Assembly (NCBI GenBank): GCA_016872175.1
Contig: VHBA01000012.1
Coordinates: forward strand, 1-50,966
Direction of reading: 5' to 3'
Source of the DNA: Sphingomonadales bacterium
GTDB lineage: Bacteria; Bacteroidota; Bacteroidia; NS11-12g; UBA955
Length of the DNA stretch: 50,966 nucleotides
Shown: in pieces, positions 24,942 through 34,378 of the stretch
How positions within the stretch are numbered: position 1 is the stretch's first letter
Layout: each line of letters begins with the position of its first letter
Position numbers and translations under genes: made by a program
Notes under the pieces: generated by a model
Told to the model about the DNA's origin: nothing
Database searches by the model: none
The model's input: the letters and a program-made list of their open reading frames with translations, nothing else

Positions 24942-26669
24942 ATGAAGAACGTATTTAAAATTTTATGCATAGCAGTATTGGCCATGCAGGCTAAAGAGGC
25001 CATTGCCCAGGAAAAATTTGATATTAGTGTATCTACCGACGAAACCAATGTATTGTATGTAGGACTTATCAATACCATTCAGTTTAATGTAAATTATATT
25101 CCGTCCGAAAAATTGTTTGTTCTGTTTACGGATGAAGAAGATAAAGTACTTGACAGCAATGTATTCAGCATAAACCGAATTTCACCCAATACCTATACGC
25201 TTCACATGTCAAGAAGGTGGGGCAATACAGTAATTGCCCATTTATACAAAAGTGGAGCAGATTCATCAATCCCGATGGGAAAAAAAAGGTTTAAAATTCG
25301 CAATGTTGCCAGACCAGTGACGGAAATTTCTTTGTTACCCCTGCAAAAGCACTGGGATTATTTGATGAATTCACCAACATTAAATGTTACTATGCTAGGC
25401 ATGTTGAGAAAGGATATACAATATACAATAACCGGATATGACTTTACAGTAATCTCAAAAGATGGTCCTCGTAAAGTTATAGCAACCGGTAATTCACTGG
25501 CACCGGCAAAACAACTTTTACAGAGAGTTGAAATAAATAATTTTGACAGTGTTTTTTATATGTTCTCCAACATAAAGGCTATAGGGCCTTCCGGGACTGT
25601 TTACCTGGAAAATATTAGCAGCATACTCACCCACGGCAAGCCGGCCTATCAAAGTCTGGAGAACTTTTATGGAAAGAAAATGGAGCAGTATTTCGACCTC
25701 AACAAAGCCTTACAAAACAAACTGCTTCAGATTTCTTTAAAAATACACAATGCCGCCATTGCAGGAAAAATACAACCCTACTGGGACCAGTCCCTTAGAA
25801 AAAAATGCACCCCGGATTCCTATGCCATGAACGGTTCTAAATTGATATTAACCCAAATCCCACTCAACAACGATCCGGAAGATCTAATAGACACCTTCTT
25901 TTCAATCCCCTTGAAAGAATCAAGTATGACAGCCGATTTGCGTTTTTGTTTCAAATTATCTGACCAAAAGAAAGGTTCTGTTCGAAAAGATATTCAAAGC
26001 ATTGCTCCCATGTATTTCGAGAGATTTCCGAATGGTTTATCATACAACATACCAACCGGTTGGTTTTCATACAAAAACATTAATTCTGTATTGAGTGCTG
26101 AGGATATGAAATTCTTAGAAGCATACAGCTGGTATAAAAATTTGGAACCATTATATGTTGAATATTCAAATGATGCATTTCAAGGCAGACTAGAGGATTT
26201 TGAAGAAAATAAGACAATAACACATACGTACAATGGAATTGGGGTAACAGAAAACCTGGGAAATAATTTACAGGAAAACTGGCGCAGTCAGCTATACAAA
26301 GCATTCAAAGAAAATAAATTCTCTTTAACCATGGGTTTCGATAAACCCATCGCTGAAACTGAATTTAATAAACTCCATACCATTCAAGAGTATGTCTTTG
26401 TACAGGACACTGCTTATCCAGATGACTTTGAGAAACTCATAGAAGTATATTACAATAAAATTCCTACCTCTTTTGACTCAATTTATTTCGTTTTTAATAG
26501 GGACATGCATTTCATGAAAATCGCACAAAAAAACAATGAGGACATCAAATTTACGTATTCCGTCAATTTACAAAATGTTAAATCCAGCATGAATCCGCAT
26601 GCATTTTGCTTGCTGGAAATATTACTAAACGAAAGCAGGCAAAAATTGCAGAAATTCTCTCCAAAATAA
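24942..26669 (+). CDS. GldM-C-like domain fused to an unrecognised C-terminal region
   Basis: A 575-residue protein with signal peptide (to about AIAQE). Residues 28-235 repeat the pattern of the upstream protein (NVLYVGLINTIQF, FKIRNVARPVTEISLL, ITGYDFTVI, GNSLAPAKQLL, NISSIL), so both belong to one GldM-C-like family. The remainder (about 236-575) has KIHNAAIAGKIQPYWDQSL, weakly reminiscent of GldN, and RFPNGLSYNIPTGWFSYK, but no family I know. Two copies of a GldM-C-like module in one operon, without the membrane anchor, suggest an accessory or modified secretion complex. No T9SS tail is visible. Function is unknown. Confidence 0.6.
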   Translation: MKNVFKILCIAVLAMQAKEAIAQEKFDISVSTDETNVLYVGLINTIQFNVNYIPSEKLFVLFTDEEDKVLDSNVFSINRISPNTYTLHMSRRWGNTVIAHLYKSGADSSIPMGKKRFKIRNVARPVTEISLLPLQKHWDYLMNSPTLNVTMLGMLRKDIQYTITGYDFTVISKDGPRKVIATGNSLAPAKQLLQRVEINNFDSVFYMFSNIKAIGPSGTVYLENISSILTHGKPAYQSLENFYGKKMEQYFDLNKALQNKLLQISLKIHNAAIAGKIQPYWDQSLRKKCTPDSYAMNGSKLILTQIPLNNDPEDLIDTFFSIPLKESSMTADLRFCFKLSDQKKGSVRKDIQSIAPMYFERFPNGLSYNIPTGWFSYKNINSVLSAEDMKFLEAYSWYKNLEPLYVEYSNDAFQGRLEDFEENKTITHTYNGIGVTENLGNNLQENWRSQLYKAFKENKFSLTMGFDKPIAETEFNKLHTIQEYVFVQDTAYPDDFEKLIEVYYNKIPTSFDSIYFVFNRDMHFMKIAQKNNEDIKFTYSVNLQNVKSSMNPHAFCLLEILLNESRQKLQKFSPK

Positions 26670-26762
26670 ATTTGGGGATTTCTGTTTACATGCCACTTCC
26701 AATATAATAAACACCTTTTTACTGCGTTAATAACTCTACAGGCCATGCCTATGGCACTGTTT

Positions 26763-26770
26763 TATCTTCG
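26763..26770 (+). promoter_or_regulatory. -7-like element TATCTTCG before ftsK
   Basis: One mismatch to TAnnTTTG, 10 bp before the ATG at 26781. Supports the shorter ftsK start over 26745. Confidence 0.35.
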
Positions 26771-26780
26771 CAATCTACCC

Positions 26781-29273
26781 ATGCTGGCTAAAAAACAAGA
26801 AAAACAAAAGCTCGAAGATTTCGACCGGTCTGACAAGGGCGCCCAAACCGCTCCCATAGACCGCAAGCAGGTTGCTGATATTGCAACCCTTAAAAACGAG
26901 CAGGCACGCAAAGTATTTGGGTTTCTGCTGCTAGTATTGACCGCTATACTGCTTATCAGTTTTGTCTCCTTTTTCTTCTCTTGGAAATCGGATCAGGATT
27001 TTCTGGCCGGTGGCGACTGGAAACTATTCAAGGCCAACCACGGTAAGGTTGAAAATGCCATGGGACTGGTTGGTGCGCGTTTGGGTTATTACTTCATCCA
27101 CAATGGATTTGGGTTGGCGGCTTTTGCATTGTTGCCATACATTGCCTTATCGGGGTTATTTCTTTTATTCAACTACAGGCCTTTTTCCCTGCTTAGAATT
27201 GCTATACATACCATTCTCTTCACCGCATGGTTCAGCCTTACACTGGGTTTTGTTTTTCATCCATGGTTTCCAGTGCTGGGTGGTACTTTCGGATATTTTG
27301 GCATAAGCAAACTAAATCAAATTATAGGATGGCCGGGCTCGCTAATTTTTCTGGTTTCCTATGCCGTTGTCTATGTAATGCTGTTTCTGAACCTCAATCC
27401 GTTTGACCGTATAAAACTGCCTTCCAAATCCCCTGTACCTGAAGCTGCTGTTGATGGTGATACTATTTCCGGAGCTCAAATCATTGAAGACGACCCTGAT
27501 ATCGTATTTGTGGATGAGGAAGATGAGGAAGATTATCAGCCAGTGGATGTGTCTGCCCTGCCGCCAATTGAACTGAAAATAAAAGAGGAACCACCTGTGG
27601 TTATTCAGCAGCCTGAACCTGTAACCGAGCCTGAATCCCGCACGCAGGTAATTGAACTGGAAGGCGATGACAACTTCCAGATTGAAGTAAAAACCGACAA
27701 TCCGGATGAATTTGTGGAAGAAAACGTAGGTGACACTACTGCCTCACATTTCGGCATAGACACTACCCACGACCCCACACTGGAACTCAGAGATTACAGA
27801 CATCCAACATTAGATTTACTGAATGACTACGGCAGTGGGAAAAAGCAGGAAATCGATATGAATGAGATTGAGAGCAGCAAAACCATGATTATTGATACCC
27901 TGAAGAACTACAATATCGGTATTTCCAAAATCATGGCCAGCGTGGGTCCTACGGTTACCCTGTATGAAATTATTCCGGCTCCGGGTGTGAAAATATCGAA
28001 AATTAAAAACCTGGAAGACGATATTGCCCTGAGTCTTGCCGCCCTGGGAATACGTATCATTGCACCCATTCCCGGTAAAGGAACCATAGGCATTGAAGTT
28101 CCAAACAAAAATCCGGAAATGGTACCCATGAAAGGGGTACTGGCCAGTAAAAAGTTCCAGGAAGCAGATATGCAGCTCCCCATTGCCCTGGGCAAAACCA
28201 TCAGTAACGAAATATTTGTTACTGACCTGGCCAAAATGCCTCACCTGCTTATGGCAGGAGCCACAGGGCAGGGAAAATCCGTAGGGTTAAATGCCATTCT
28301 GGTTTCACTGCTATACAAAAAACACCCTGCCTATATCAAGTTTGTGCTGGTTGATCCAAAAAAGGTAGAACTTACTTTGTACAACAAAATTGAGCGTCAC
28401 TTTCTTGCTAAACTGCCTGGTGACGGGGAAGCCATCATCACCGATAACACCAAGGTTATCAATACCCTAAACAGCCTGTGTGTGGAAATGGATAACCGTT
28501 ACAAACTGCTGCAGGACGCCATGGTGAGAAATATTGTGGAATACAACGCAAGGTTTCTGGAACGCAAGCTCAATCCTCAAAACGGGCACAAATTCCTTCC
28601 CTACATTGTGGTGGTGATTGATGAGGTAGCCGATCTGATGATGACCGCCGGCAAGGAAATTGAAACACCCATTGCGCGTATCGCACAGCTGGCAAGGGCT
28701 ATTGGCATTCACCTAATTTTAGCCACACAGCGCCCAAGTGTGAATGTAATTACCGGTATGATCAAAGCCAACTTCCCCGCCCGTATTGCCTTTCGTGTAA
28801 CCAGCAAAATTGATAGCCGTACCATTCTGGATGCTAACGGCGCCGATCAGCTGATTGGTAAAGGGGATATGCTTTACAGCGGGGGCAATGAAATGATTCG
28901 TCTGCAATGCCCGTTTGTGGATACGCCTGAGGTTGAACGCATTGTAGAATACATTGGCGAACAGCGGGCCTATTCAACCGCGTTTATATTACCGGAGGTA
29001 AAAGATGAAGTCGGTGAAGGCCGCGGTAGTGAAGGTTTTGACCCCAACGAAAGGGATGATCTTTTTGAAGATGCCGCCCGTGTGGTAGTGCAAAACCAGA
29101 TAGGCAGCACCAGTCTCATTCAGCGCCGACTGAAAATAGGCTACAGCCGTGCCGGCCGTCTTATGGACCAGCTGGAAGATGCGGGTGTGGTTGGCCCCAA
29201 CCTGGGTAGCAAAGCCCGTGAGGTGCGTATTCCGGATGAAATGAGCTTGGAACAGTTTTTGAACAACCTGTAG
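26781..29273 (+). CDS. ftsK: DNA translocase FtsK
   Basis: FtsK anchors at the division septum and pumps chromosomal DNA for XerCD-dif resolution. The N-terminus has about four transmembrane helices, followed by an acidic linker rich in Glu, Asp and Pro. The motor shows Walker A GATGQGKS (493-500), Walker B VVVIDEVADLMM (D614, E615), ATQRPSVNVITG and RIAFRVTSKIDSRTILD. The C-terminal gamma domain is RRLKIGYSRAGRLMDQLEDAG. The ATG at 26781 gives 830 residues starting MLAKKQEKQ; an alternative ATG exists at 26745. It lies 16 bp upstream of lolA, a common Bacteroidota pairing. xerD is 3 kb away. Confidence 0.95.
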   Translation: MLAKKQEKQKLEDFDRSDKGAQTAPIDRKQVADIATLKNEQARKVFGFLLLVLTAILLISFVSFFFSWKSDQDFLAGGDWKLFKANHGKVENAMGLVGARLGYYFIHNGFGLAAFALLPYIALSGLFLLFNYRPFSLLRIAIHTILFTAWFSLTLGFVFHPWFPVLGGTFGYFGISKLNQIIGWPGSLIFLVSYAVVYVMLFLNLNPFDRIKLPSKSPVPEAAVDGDTISGAQIIEDDPDIVFVDEEDEEDYQPVDVSALPPIELKIKEEPPVVIQQPEPVTEPESRTQVIELEGDDNFQIEVKTDNPDEFVEENVGDTTASHFGIDTTHDPTLELRDYRHPTLDLLNDYGSGKKQEIDMNEIESSKTMIIDTLKNYNIGISKIMASVGPTVTLYEIIPAPGVKISKIKNLEDDIALSLAALGIRIIAPIPGKGTIGIEVPNKNPEMVPMKGVLASKKFQEADMQLPIALGKTISNEIFVTDLAKMPHLLMAGATGQGKSVGLNAILVSLLYKKHPAYIKFVLVDPKKVELTLYNKIERHFLAKLPGDGEAIITDNTKVINTLNSLCVEMDNRYKLLQDAMVRNIVEYNARFLERKLNPQNGHKFLPYIVVVIDEVADLMMTAGKEIETPIARIAQLARAIGIHLILATQRPSVNVITGMIKANFPARIAFRVTSKIDSRTILDANGADQLIGKGDMLYSGGNEMIRLQCPFVDTPEVERIVEYIGEQRAYSTAFILPEVKDEVGEGRGSEGFDPNERDDLFEDAARVVVQNQIGSTSLIQRRLKIGYSRAGRLMDQLEDAGVVGPNLGSKAREVRIPDEMSLEQFLNNL

Positions 29274-29281
29274 TAGATTTG
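29274..29281 (+). promoter_or_regulatory. -7 element TAGATTTG before lolA-like gene
   Basis: Exact TAnnTTTG starting directly after the ftsK stop (29271-29273), 8 bp from the ATG at 29290. The gene may therefore also be expressed separately. Confidence 0.4.
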
Positions 29282-29289
29282 CATTCCTT

Positions 29290-29934
29290 ATGAACAAACG
29301 CGCCCTTCTTATTGGATTATTCCTGTTTTCGTTGCTAACTGCACAGGCACAAAACGACGCCAAAGCAACTGCCATTTTAAACAAAGTCAGCAAACTGTAT
29401 AAGAGCTATACAGGCATTAAAAGCACATTTACCATCACAACCAGCACCGCTCAGGGGAAAAGTACCAACAGCAATGGAACAGTCTGGATTAAGGGCACAA
29501 AATACAAGCTGGATTATGCCGGTCAGGAAATTTTTTGTAATGGAAAATTTATCTGGACTTATAATAGCGAGGACAATGAGGTTACCAAGGAAAACTACAA
29601 GGTAAAGGACAATGCCATCACACCCAACGAAATTTTCACCATCTATAACCGCGATTTTAAAAATGCATACGAAGGCCCTACGGTTCGTGATGGCAAAAAT
29701 TACGAAGTGATAAAGATGGTATCAAAAAAGAAAGTGAATTATAGTTATATCAAACTGGAAATTGACAAATCGACCAACAAAATCCAGCGCATGACACAAC
29801 ACTATAAAAACGGCACCGAAATCATCTATAGCATTGGCCAGTTTACCGCAAATACCACACTGGCAGACAATTTTTTCGATTGGAATGCAGCTGCACACCC
29901 GGGTGTTAGCGAAGTGGACCTCACCAAAAAGTAA
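29290..29934 (+). CDS. lolA: LolA-family outer-membrane lipoprotein carrier-like protein
   Basis: A 214-residue periplasmic protein with a signal peptide (MNKRALLIGLFLFSLLTAQAQ). The LolA-like half-barrel pattern is visible: AILNKVSKLYKSYTGIKSTFTIT, GTVWIKGTKYKLDY, GKFIWTYNSEDNEVT and IYSIGQFTANTTLADNFFDW. LolA shuttles lipoproteins from LolCDE to the outer membrane, and Bacteroidota homologues are diverged; the role is inferred. It is 16 bp downstream of ftsK and is closed by a strong terminator. Confidence 0.82.
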   Translation: MNKRALLIGLFLFSLLTAQAQNDAKATAILNKVSKLYKSYTGIKSTFTITTSTAQGKSTNSNGTVWIKGTKYKLDYAGQEIFCNGKFIWTYNSEDNEVTKENYKVKDNAITPNEIFTIYNRDFKNAYEGPTVRDGKNYEVIKMVSKKKVNYSYIKLEIDKSTNKIQRMTQHYKNGTEIIYSIGQFTANTTLADNFFDWNAAAHPGVSEVDLTKK

Positions 29935-29954
29935 AAAATAATTATTCAAATAAA

Positions 29955-29987
29955 AAAGGCTGCATCAACCATGCAGCCTTTCTTTTT
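29955..29987. terminator. Intrinsic terminator after the ftsK-lolA pair
   Basis: An 11-bp stem (AAAGGCTGCAT and its complement) with loop CAACC is followed by a T-rich run. An A-run on the other side makes it usable for sucD on minus too. Confidence 0.9.
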
Positions 29988-30002
29988 ATGTTAAGTATTG
30001 TC

Positions 30003-30869
30003 TTAAAGAACTTCTTTCATGCGCTGACCAATCTCAGCAGGGCTGGCTACGACGTGAATGCCGCATTCAGCCATGATAGCCATCTTGGCAGCAGCTGTAT
30101 CATCCTTACCACCAACAATGGCACCGGCATGGCCCATTCTGCGGCCGGGAGGCGCTGTTTGGCCGGCAATGAACCCAACAACCGGCTTGGTTCCGTTTGC
30201 CTGAATCCAGCGTGCCGCTTCGGCTTCCATGCCTCCGCCAATTTCGCCAATCATAACTATACCTGCAGTTTCAGGATCATTCATAAATAATTCAACTGCT
30301 TCTTTGGTAGTAGTGCCGATGATGGGATCACCTCCAATTCCAATGGCTGTGCTCTGTCCCAATCCCAGTTTGGTTAGCTGGTCTACCGCTTCATAGGTAA
30401 GGGTTCCACTCTTAGATACAACACCAATGTTGCCTTTTTTGAATATAAAACCGGGCATAATACCAATTTTGGCTTCTTCAGGAGTAATGATTCCTGGACA
30501 GTTAGGACCAATTAAAGTGGCTTTTTTACCTTCAAGATAACACTTCACTTTAACCATATCGCGGGTGGGAACGCCCTCCGTGATAGCAACAATCACCTTA
30601 ATACCGGCATCGGCAGATTCCATGATAGCATCGGCGGCAAATGCGGGTGGAACAAAAATAATGCTCACATCTGCACCGGCATCCTTCACAGCTTGCTCAA
30701 CAGTATTGAAAACGGGCCTGTCAAGGTGCGTGCTTCCGCCTTTACCCGGAGTAACACCACCTACAAGCTGGGTGCCATATTCGATCATTTGTGTTGCGTG
30801 AAACGTTCCTTCGTTTCCGGTAAAACCCTGTACAATTACACGGGAATGTTTATTAACCAGTATACTCAT
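30003..30869 (-). CDS. sucD: Succinate-CoA ligase, alpha subunit
   Basis: SucD forms succinate from succinyl-CoA with substrate-level ATP or GTP synthesis together with SucC, which is not in this window. The 288 residues include [62 protein letters not shown] and the phosphohistidine loop [10 protein letters not shown] (H247). Length is normal. TTCGCAGCATG spans its start, as at two other genes. It is convergent with lolA across a shared terminator. Confidence 0.96.
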   Translation of the reverse strand: MSILVNKHSRVIVQGFTGNEGTFHATQMIEYGTQLVGGVTPGKGGSTHLDRPVFNTVEQAVKDAGADVSIIFVPPAFAADAIMESADAGIKVIVAITEGVPTRDMVKVKCYLEGKKATLIGPNCPGIITPEEAKIGIMPGFIFKKGNIGVVSKSGTLTYEAVDQLTKLGLGQSTAIGIGGDPIIGTTTKEAVELFMNDPETAGIVMIGEIGGGMEAEAARWIQANGTKPVVGFIAGQTAPPGRRMGHAGAIVGGKDDTAAAKMAIMAECGIHVVASPAEIGQRMKEVL

Positions 30870-30917
30870 GCTGCGAAAAGTTCCGCGAAAATACGATGCA
30901 AGGGACGAATTGCCTTG

Positions 30918-31508
30918 TTATTTTTCAATTGCTGATGTCAGCTCCGCATCTTCAGGGCTAACACGGCTAGGATAATAGCCCACAAGATTGCCTTTTTCAT
31001 CAATTAAAAACTTATTGAAGTTCCAGGTAACCGAAGCATCCAAAGCCCCATTCTCTGTCTTATTGCACAGCCACTTATACAAAAGATGTTGGGCATCACC
31101 GCGCACATCCAGCTTCTCGCTGATTTTGAAGGTAACCCCGTAATTCTTCTGACAGAAAGAACCAATTTTGGATGCGTCACCCGGTTCCTGCCCGCCAAAC
31201 TGATTACAAGGGCAACCTATAATGATGAGCTTCTCTCCATATTTTTCATGCAGTTTTTGCAAACCTTCATACTGCGGGGTGTAGCCGCATTCGCTGGCCG
31301 TGTTCACAATCAGCACTTTTTTACCCTTGAATGCCTCCATAGACCACTCTTCCTTACCGTCCAGTGATTTTAGCTTCAATGTATAGAAAGAAACGGGTGT
31401 CGACTTAATCATAGATGGATCCACTTTTTTGGTTTTAGCAAAGAAACATCCTTGGATTGCGAATACAATCCCGCCAAAAATGAAAAAACGAATTGCTTTT
31501 TTTATCAT
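30918..31508 (-). CDS. Glutathione peroxidase-like lipoprotein
   Basis: A 196-residue GPx family protein reducing peroxides; bacterial members often use thioredoxin. The Cys74 nucleophile lies in NTASECGYTPQYEGLQ, with CNQFGGQEPG and VTWNFNKF supplying the Gln, Trp and Asn of the catalytic tetrad. The N-terminus is hydrophobic and followed by Cys21 in AIQGCFF, so it is probably a lipoprotein or exported. The ATG at 31508 is preferred over the TTG at 31514. It is 48 bp upstream of sucD on the same strand. Confidence 0.9.
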   Translation of the reverse strand: MIKKAIRFFIFGGIVFAIQGCFFAKTKKVDPSMIKSTPVSFYTLKLKSLDGKEEWSMEAFKGKKVLIVNTASECGYTPQYEGLQKLHEKYGEKLIIIGCPCNQFGGQEPGDASKIGSFCQKNYGVTFKISEKLDVRGDAQHLLYKWLCNKTENGALDASVTWNFNKFLIDEKGNLVGYYPSRVSPEDAELTSAIEK

Positions 31509-31534
31509 ATACAAGTAACAAAAATAAGCCCGTA

Positions 31535-31566
31535 TTGTTTAGGCAGCTGCACTTTGCTTAACTTTG
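31535..31566 (+). promoter_or_regulatory. Promoter of the Omp28-like gene
   Basis: TTG (31535-31537), 21-bp spacer, TAACTTTG (31559-31566), 9 bp from the ATG at 31576. Confidence 0.6.
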
Positions 31567-31575
31567 TGGCTACGC

Positions 31576-32448
31576 ATGAAAAAACTGCTGTTAATCCCTT
31601 TTCTGGCTTCCATAATCTGGGTATCCTGCGATGAAGAACCGCCGCCTGTACGTTTCACCGACCCTGAAAAACCCTTGCTGGATACCATCTACAATGGCAT
31701 TGCGCCTGCTCCTGACCCAAAAGCAATTCTGCTAATGGATATTACCGGGGTTGGTTGCAGCAACTGCCCTGATGCTGCTGTATTGGCAAAAAATATTGTA
31801 GGAAACAATCCCGGCCGGGTAAATCTTCTGGCTGTTTACCCTTTCATATTCCCTAACCATCCACTAACAAATCCCTACGGTGGATACGACACTCTCGCCA
31901 ATGCCGATGCAGAGGGTCTTGTAACCAATCTCGGCAGCATTGTGGGATTGCCTACCGGCATTATCGACCAAATAAAAATCAGCGGAAACCCTTTCATTGC
32001 GCCGTCTTCCTGGGCCGGCACAGTCACTACAAGACTTTCACAGGCATCGCCCGCCAATATTGGCCTTAATGCAAAATGGCTTGTGGCAGACAATAAAGCC
32101 CGACTTGAAATTAAAGTCCAGTACCACCAAAACTTGCCGGCCGGAACCAAAAACCTCATGTATATTGGCATTACAGAAGACAATATCACAGGAAAACAAG
32201 CCCACAAAGACTCTGCCGGTGGCTATGCCTACAAGTATAAGTTTATGCACGTTCTACGCAAACTCATTACGCCCGTTACCGGCGACACCTTGCGTGAAAC
32301 ACCGGTCGCTGGGAAAGTGTTTGAAAAACATTATTATGTAAAGCCTCGCTACAACTGGAAACCTGACAACCTGAATGCTGTTGTTTGGATTGTGAATGCT
32401 GCCACCAAAGAAATTCTGCAGTCTGCCGAGGTTAAACTCAAACCATGA
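31576..32448 (+). CDS. Omp28-related lipoprotein
   Basis: From the ATG at 31576 the product is 290 residues. The N-terminus has a lipoprotein signal with Cys18 in WVSCDEE. The thioredoxin-like part has ITGVGCSNCPDA (C61, C64), and the rest follows the Omp28 pattern with ILLMDITGVGC, PTGIIDQ and a beta-rich C-terminal domain. The paralogue at 13042 is broken. It is the intact member here. Partner and role are unknown; redox activity is inferred from CxxC. Its stop overlaps the xerD ATG by 4 nt, an odd pairing that may only reflect compact layout. Confidence 0.75.
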   Translation: MKKLLLIPFLASIIWVSCDEEPPPVRFTDPEKPLLDTIYNGIAPAPDPKAILLMDITGVGCSNCPDAAVLAKNIVGNNPGRVNLLAVYPFIFPNHPLTNPYGGYDTLANADAEGLVTNLGSIVGLPTGIIDQIKISGNPFIAPSSWAGTVTTRLSQASPANIGLNAKWLVADNKARLEIKVQYHQNLPAGTKNLMYIGITEDNITGKQAHKDSAGGYAYKYKFMHVLRKLITPVTGDTLRETPVAGKVFEKHYYVKPRYNWKPDNLNAVVWIVNAATKEILQSAEVKLKP

Positions 32449-33353
32449 GTAGCCACTGGGCCAGCCATTTCAAACAATTCCGACAATATCTCCTGCTTGA
32501 AAAATCGCTGGCCGAACCCAGTATAGCCGCTTATCTTCATGATGTAGAAGCCCTTCGCAAATGGAGCGAACTGCGGGGCATGAACCGCAATCCTGAAACA
32601 TTCAACCTGCAAGACCTAATGGCCTTTTCCGCTTGGCTGGCAGAGATTGGCTTCAGTGCTACCTCACAGGCCCGCATCCTGAGCGGCATTCGGGGCTTTT
32701 ACCGATTTCTTGTGCTGCAAAATGAAATCCCGGAAAGCCCTGCCGATTTTCTGGAACCACCTAAAACCGGCCGCAAACTCCCTGTGGTGCTCAGTCCGCA
32801 GGAAATTGACGGCATGATTGGTGCCATAGACCGCAGCAAACCCGAAGGCGAGCGCAATGTAGCCATGCTGGAAACTCTCTACAGCTGTGGTTTGCGCGTT
32901 AGCGAACTGGTTGGCCTCAAAACCACCGACATTTTTGCCGAAGATTCATACCTGCGGGTAATTGGCAAAGGCAACAAAGAAAGGCTGGTTCCTATTGGCG
33001 GTCGAGCACTTAAACATATTAACCTTTACCGCGATGCAGTAAGGCGCCATATGAACATACAAACCGGCAGCAGAGACATTGTCTTTCTGAACCGCCGCGG
33101 TGGTAAACTTAGCCGGCAATCGGTATTTCTGCTCATTAAATCATTGGCGGGTAAAACAGGTATATCCAAAAATATCAGTCCGCATACGTTCCGGCATTCG
33201 TTTGCCACACACCTGGTAGAAGCCGGTGCCGACCTCAGAGCAGTTCAGGAAATGCTAGGTCATGAAAGCATCACAACCACTGAAATTTATACCCATTTAG
33301 ACCGAAGCTACCTGGCAGATACCATTCACAAATTCCATCCCAGAAGTCAGTAA
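32445..33353 (+). CDS. xerD: Site-specific tyrosine recombinase XerD
   Basis: XerD with XerC resolves chromosome dimers at dif. The 302-residue protein has an N-terminal SAM-like domain and a catalytic domain with all six residues: R151 (SCGLRVSELVGL), K175 (VIGKGNKERLVP), H247 and R250 (SPHTFRHSFATHL), H273 (LGHESITTTEIYTH) and the nucleophile Y282. Its ATG overlaps the Omp28-like stop. With ftsK nearby this part of the genome carries two dimer-resolution components. Gene context gives no sign of an integrase of a mobile element. Confidence 0.95.
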   Translation: MSSHWASHFKQFRQYLLLEKSLAEPSIAAYLHDVEALRKWSELRGMNRNPETFNLQDLMAFSAWLAEIGFSATSQARILSGIRGFYRFLVLQNEIPESPADFLEPPKTGRKLPVVLSPQEIDGMIGAIDRSKPEGERNVAMLETLYSCGLRVSELVGLKTTDIFAEDSYLRVIGKGNKERLVPIGGRALKHINLYRDAVRRHMNIQTGSRDIVFLNRRGGKLSRQSVFLLIKSLAGKTGISKNISPHTFRHSFATHLVEAGADLRAVQEMLGHESITTTEIYTHLDRSYLADTIHKFHPRSQ

Positions 33354-33364
33354 TTAAATATTAG

Positions 33365-34378
33365 TTATAAACCCAGTTTGTCCCAGGTTTTTTTACCTTT
33401 CAAAAAATAAGAATACACCAGGCCTGCATGCAGCAAGCCTTCAAGAGATTCAAGCTTTTTATTGTTCTCCCCCACCTTCAGTTTTACTTTCATTTTTTCA
33501 AAATCCCTATGGGCTTTTAAAATCTGCGGAATATGATTTATTTTCCCCTGTAAAATAAAAAAACAAGCAGCTAAACCGTCTAATAATTTCCTTTTAAAAA
33601 TTACTGAATCCCTCTCCTCTGTTTGCAAATTCTTATAGAGCATTAATAAATTGTTGCGGAAATTTAAATACGTTTTTCTGGGGCTTTGATTGCTCAGCGT
33701 TGCACCGCCAATATGATATACTTTGCTTTGGGGACATGACCATATTTCATAACCCATATTTTGCAATCTCCAGCACAAATCAATTTCTTCCATGTGTGCG
33801 AAAAAAGCCTCATCAAGCCCCTTTGCCTTTTCCCATGCCTCTCTTTTGATAAAAAATGCCGCCCCTGTTGCCCAAAACAACGGTTTTTCATCATTATACT
33901 GGCCATTATTTTCCTCAACATTTCCGAATATACGTCCCCTACAAAACGGATAACCATATTTATCCATAAAACCACCCGCAGCTCCTGCATACTCAAATTT
34001 ATCACGGTTTTTAAAATCCATAATATGCGGTTGCGCAGCACCCAATTTAGGATTTTTTTCTGTTATAAAAACCAGGGCCTCTATCCAGCCCGGAGCCGGT
34101 TCTGCATCGCTGTTCAGCAGTACAAAATAATCGGCCTTTCTGTTTTTTAAACAATAATTATAACCACCTGCATATCCGAGATTTTCAGGAATACATATTA
34201 ATTCTATTTCCGGAAATTTCTCACGCACAAATTCAGCACTATTATCGCTGCTATGATTATCCGCTACTACTATTTTAATATTATCACCCTTGCTATTTTC
34301 TATAACTTTTGTCAATAACGACGCCAACAAATCACACGTATTGTAATTAAGAATAACAATATCTATAGCAATACTCAT
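33365..34378 (-). CDS. Glycosyltransferase family 2 (rhamnosyltransferase-like)
   Basis: A 337-residue GT-A enzyme. It has DIVILNYNTCDLLASLL, VVADNHSSDNS, NLGYAGGYNYCL, the DxD-like LNSDAEPAPGW, then TGAAFFIKREAW and LDEAFFAHMEEIDLCWRLQNMGY, a pattern shared with WbbL-like rhamnosyltransferases. The acceptor is unknown. The C-terminal 80 residues are basic and may contact membrane. It overlaps the small hypothetical gene by 4 nt, and xerD ends 11 bp away (convergent). Confidence 0.85.
   Translation of the reverse strand: MSIAIDIVILNYNTCDLLASLLTKVIENSKGDNIKIVVADNHSSDNSAEFVREKFPEIELICIPENLGYAGGYNYCLKNRKADYFVLLNSDAEPAPGWIEALVFITEKNPKLGAAQPHIMDFKNRDKFEYAGAAGGFMDKYGYPFCRGRIFGNVEENNGQYNDEKPLFWATGAAFFIKREAWEKAKGLDEAFFAHMEEIDLCWRLQNMGYEIWSCPQSKVYHIGGATLSNQSPRKTYLNFRNNLLMLYKNLQTEERDSVIFKRKLLDGLAACFFILQGKINHIPQILKAHRDFEKMKVKLKVGENNKKLESLEGLLHAGLVYSYFLKGKKTWDKLGL

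Noticed and set aside
26640-26695. Possible hairpin after the second GldM-like gene (CTCCAAA with TTTGGGG)
   Set aside because: Only seven weak pairs with a G-T pair and no T-run; not a convincing terminator.
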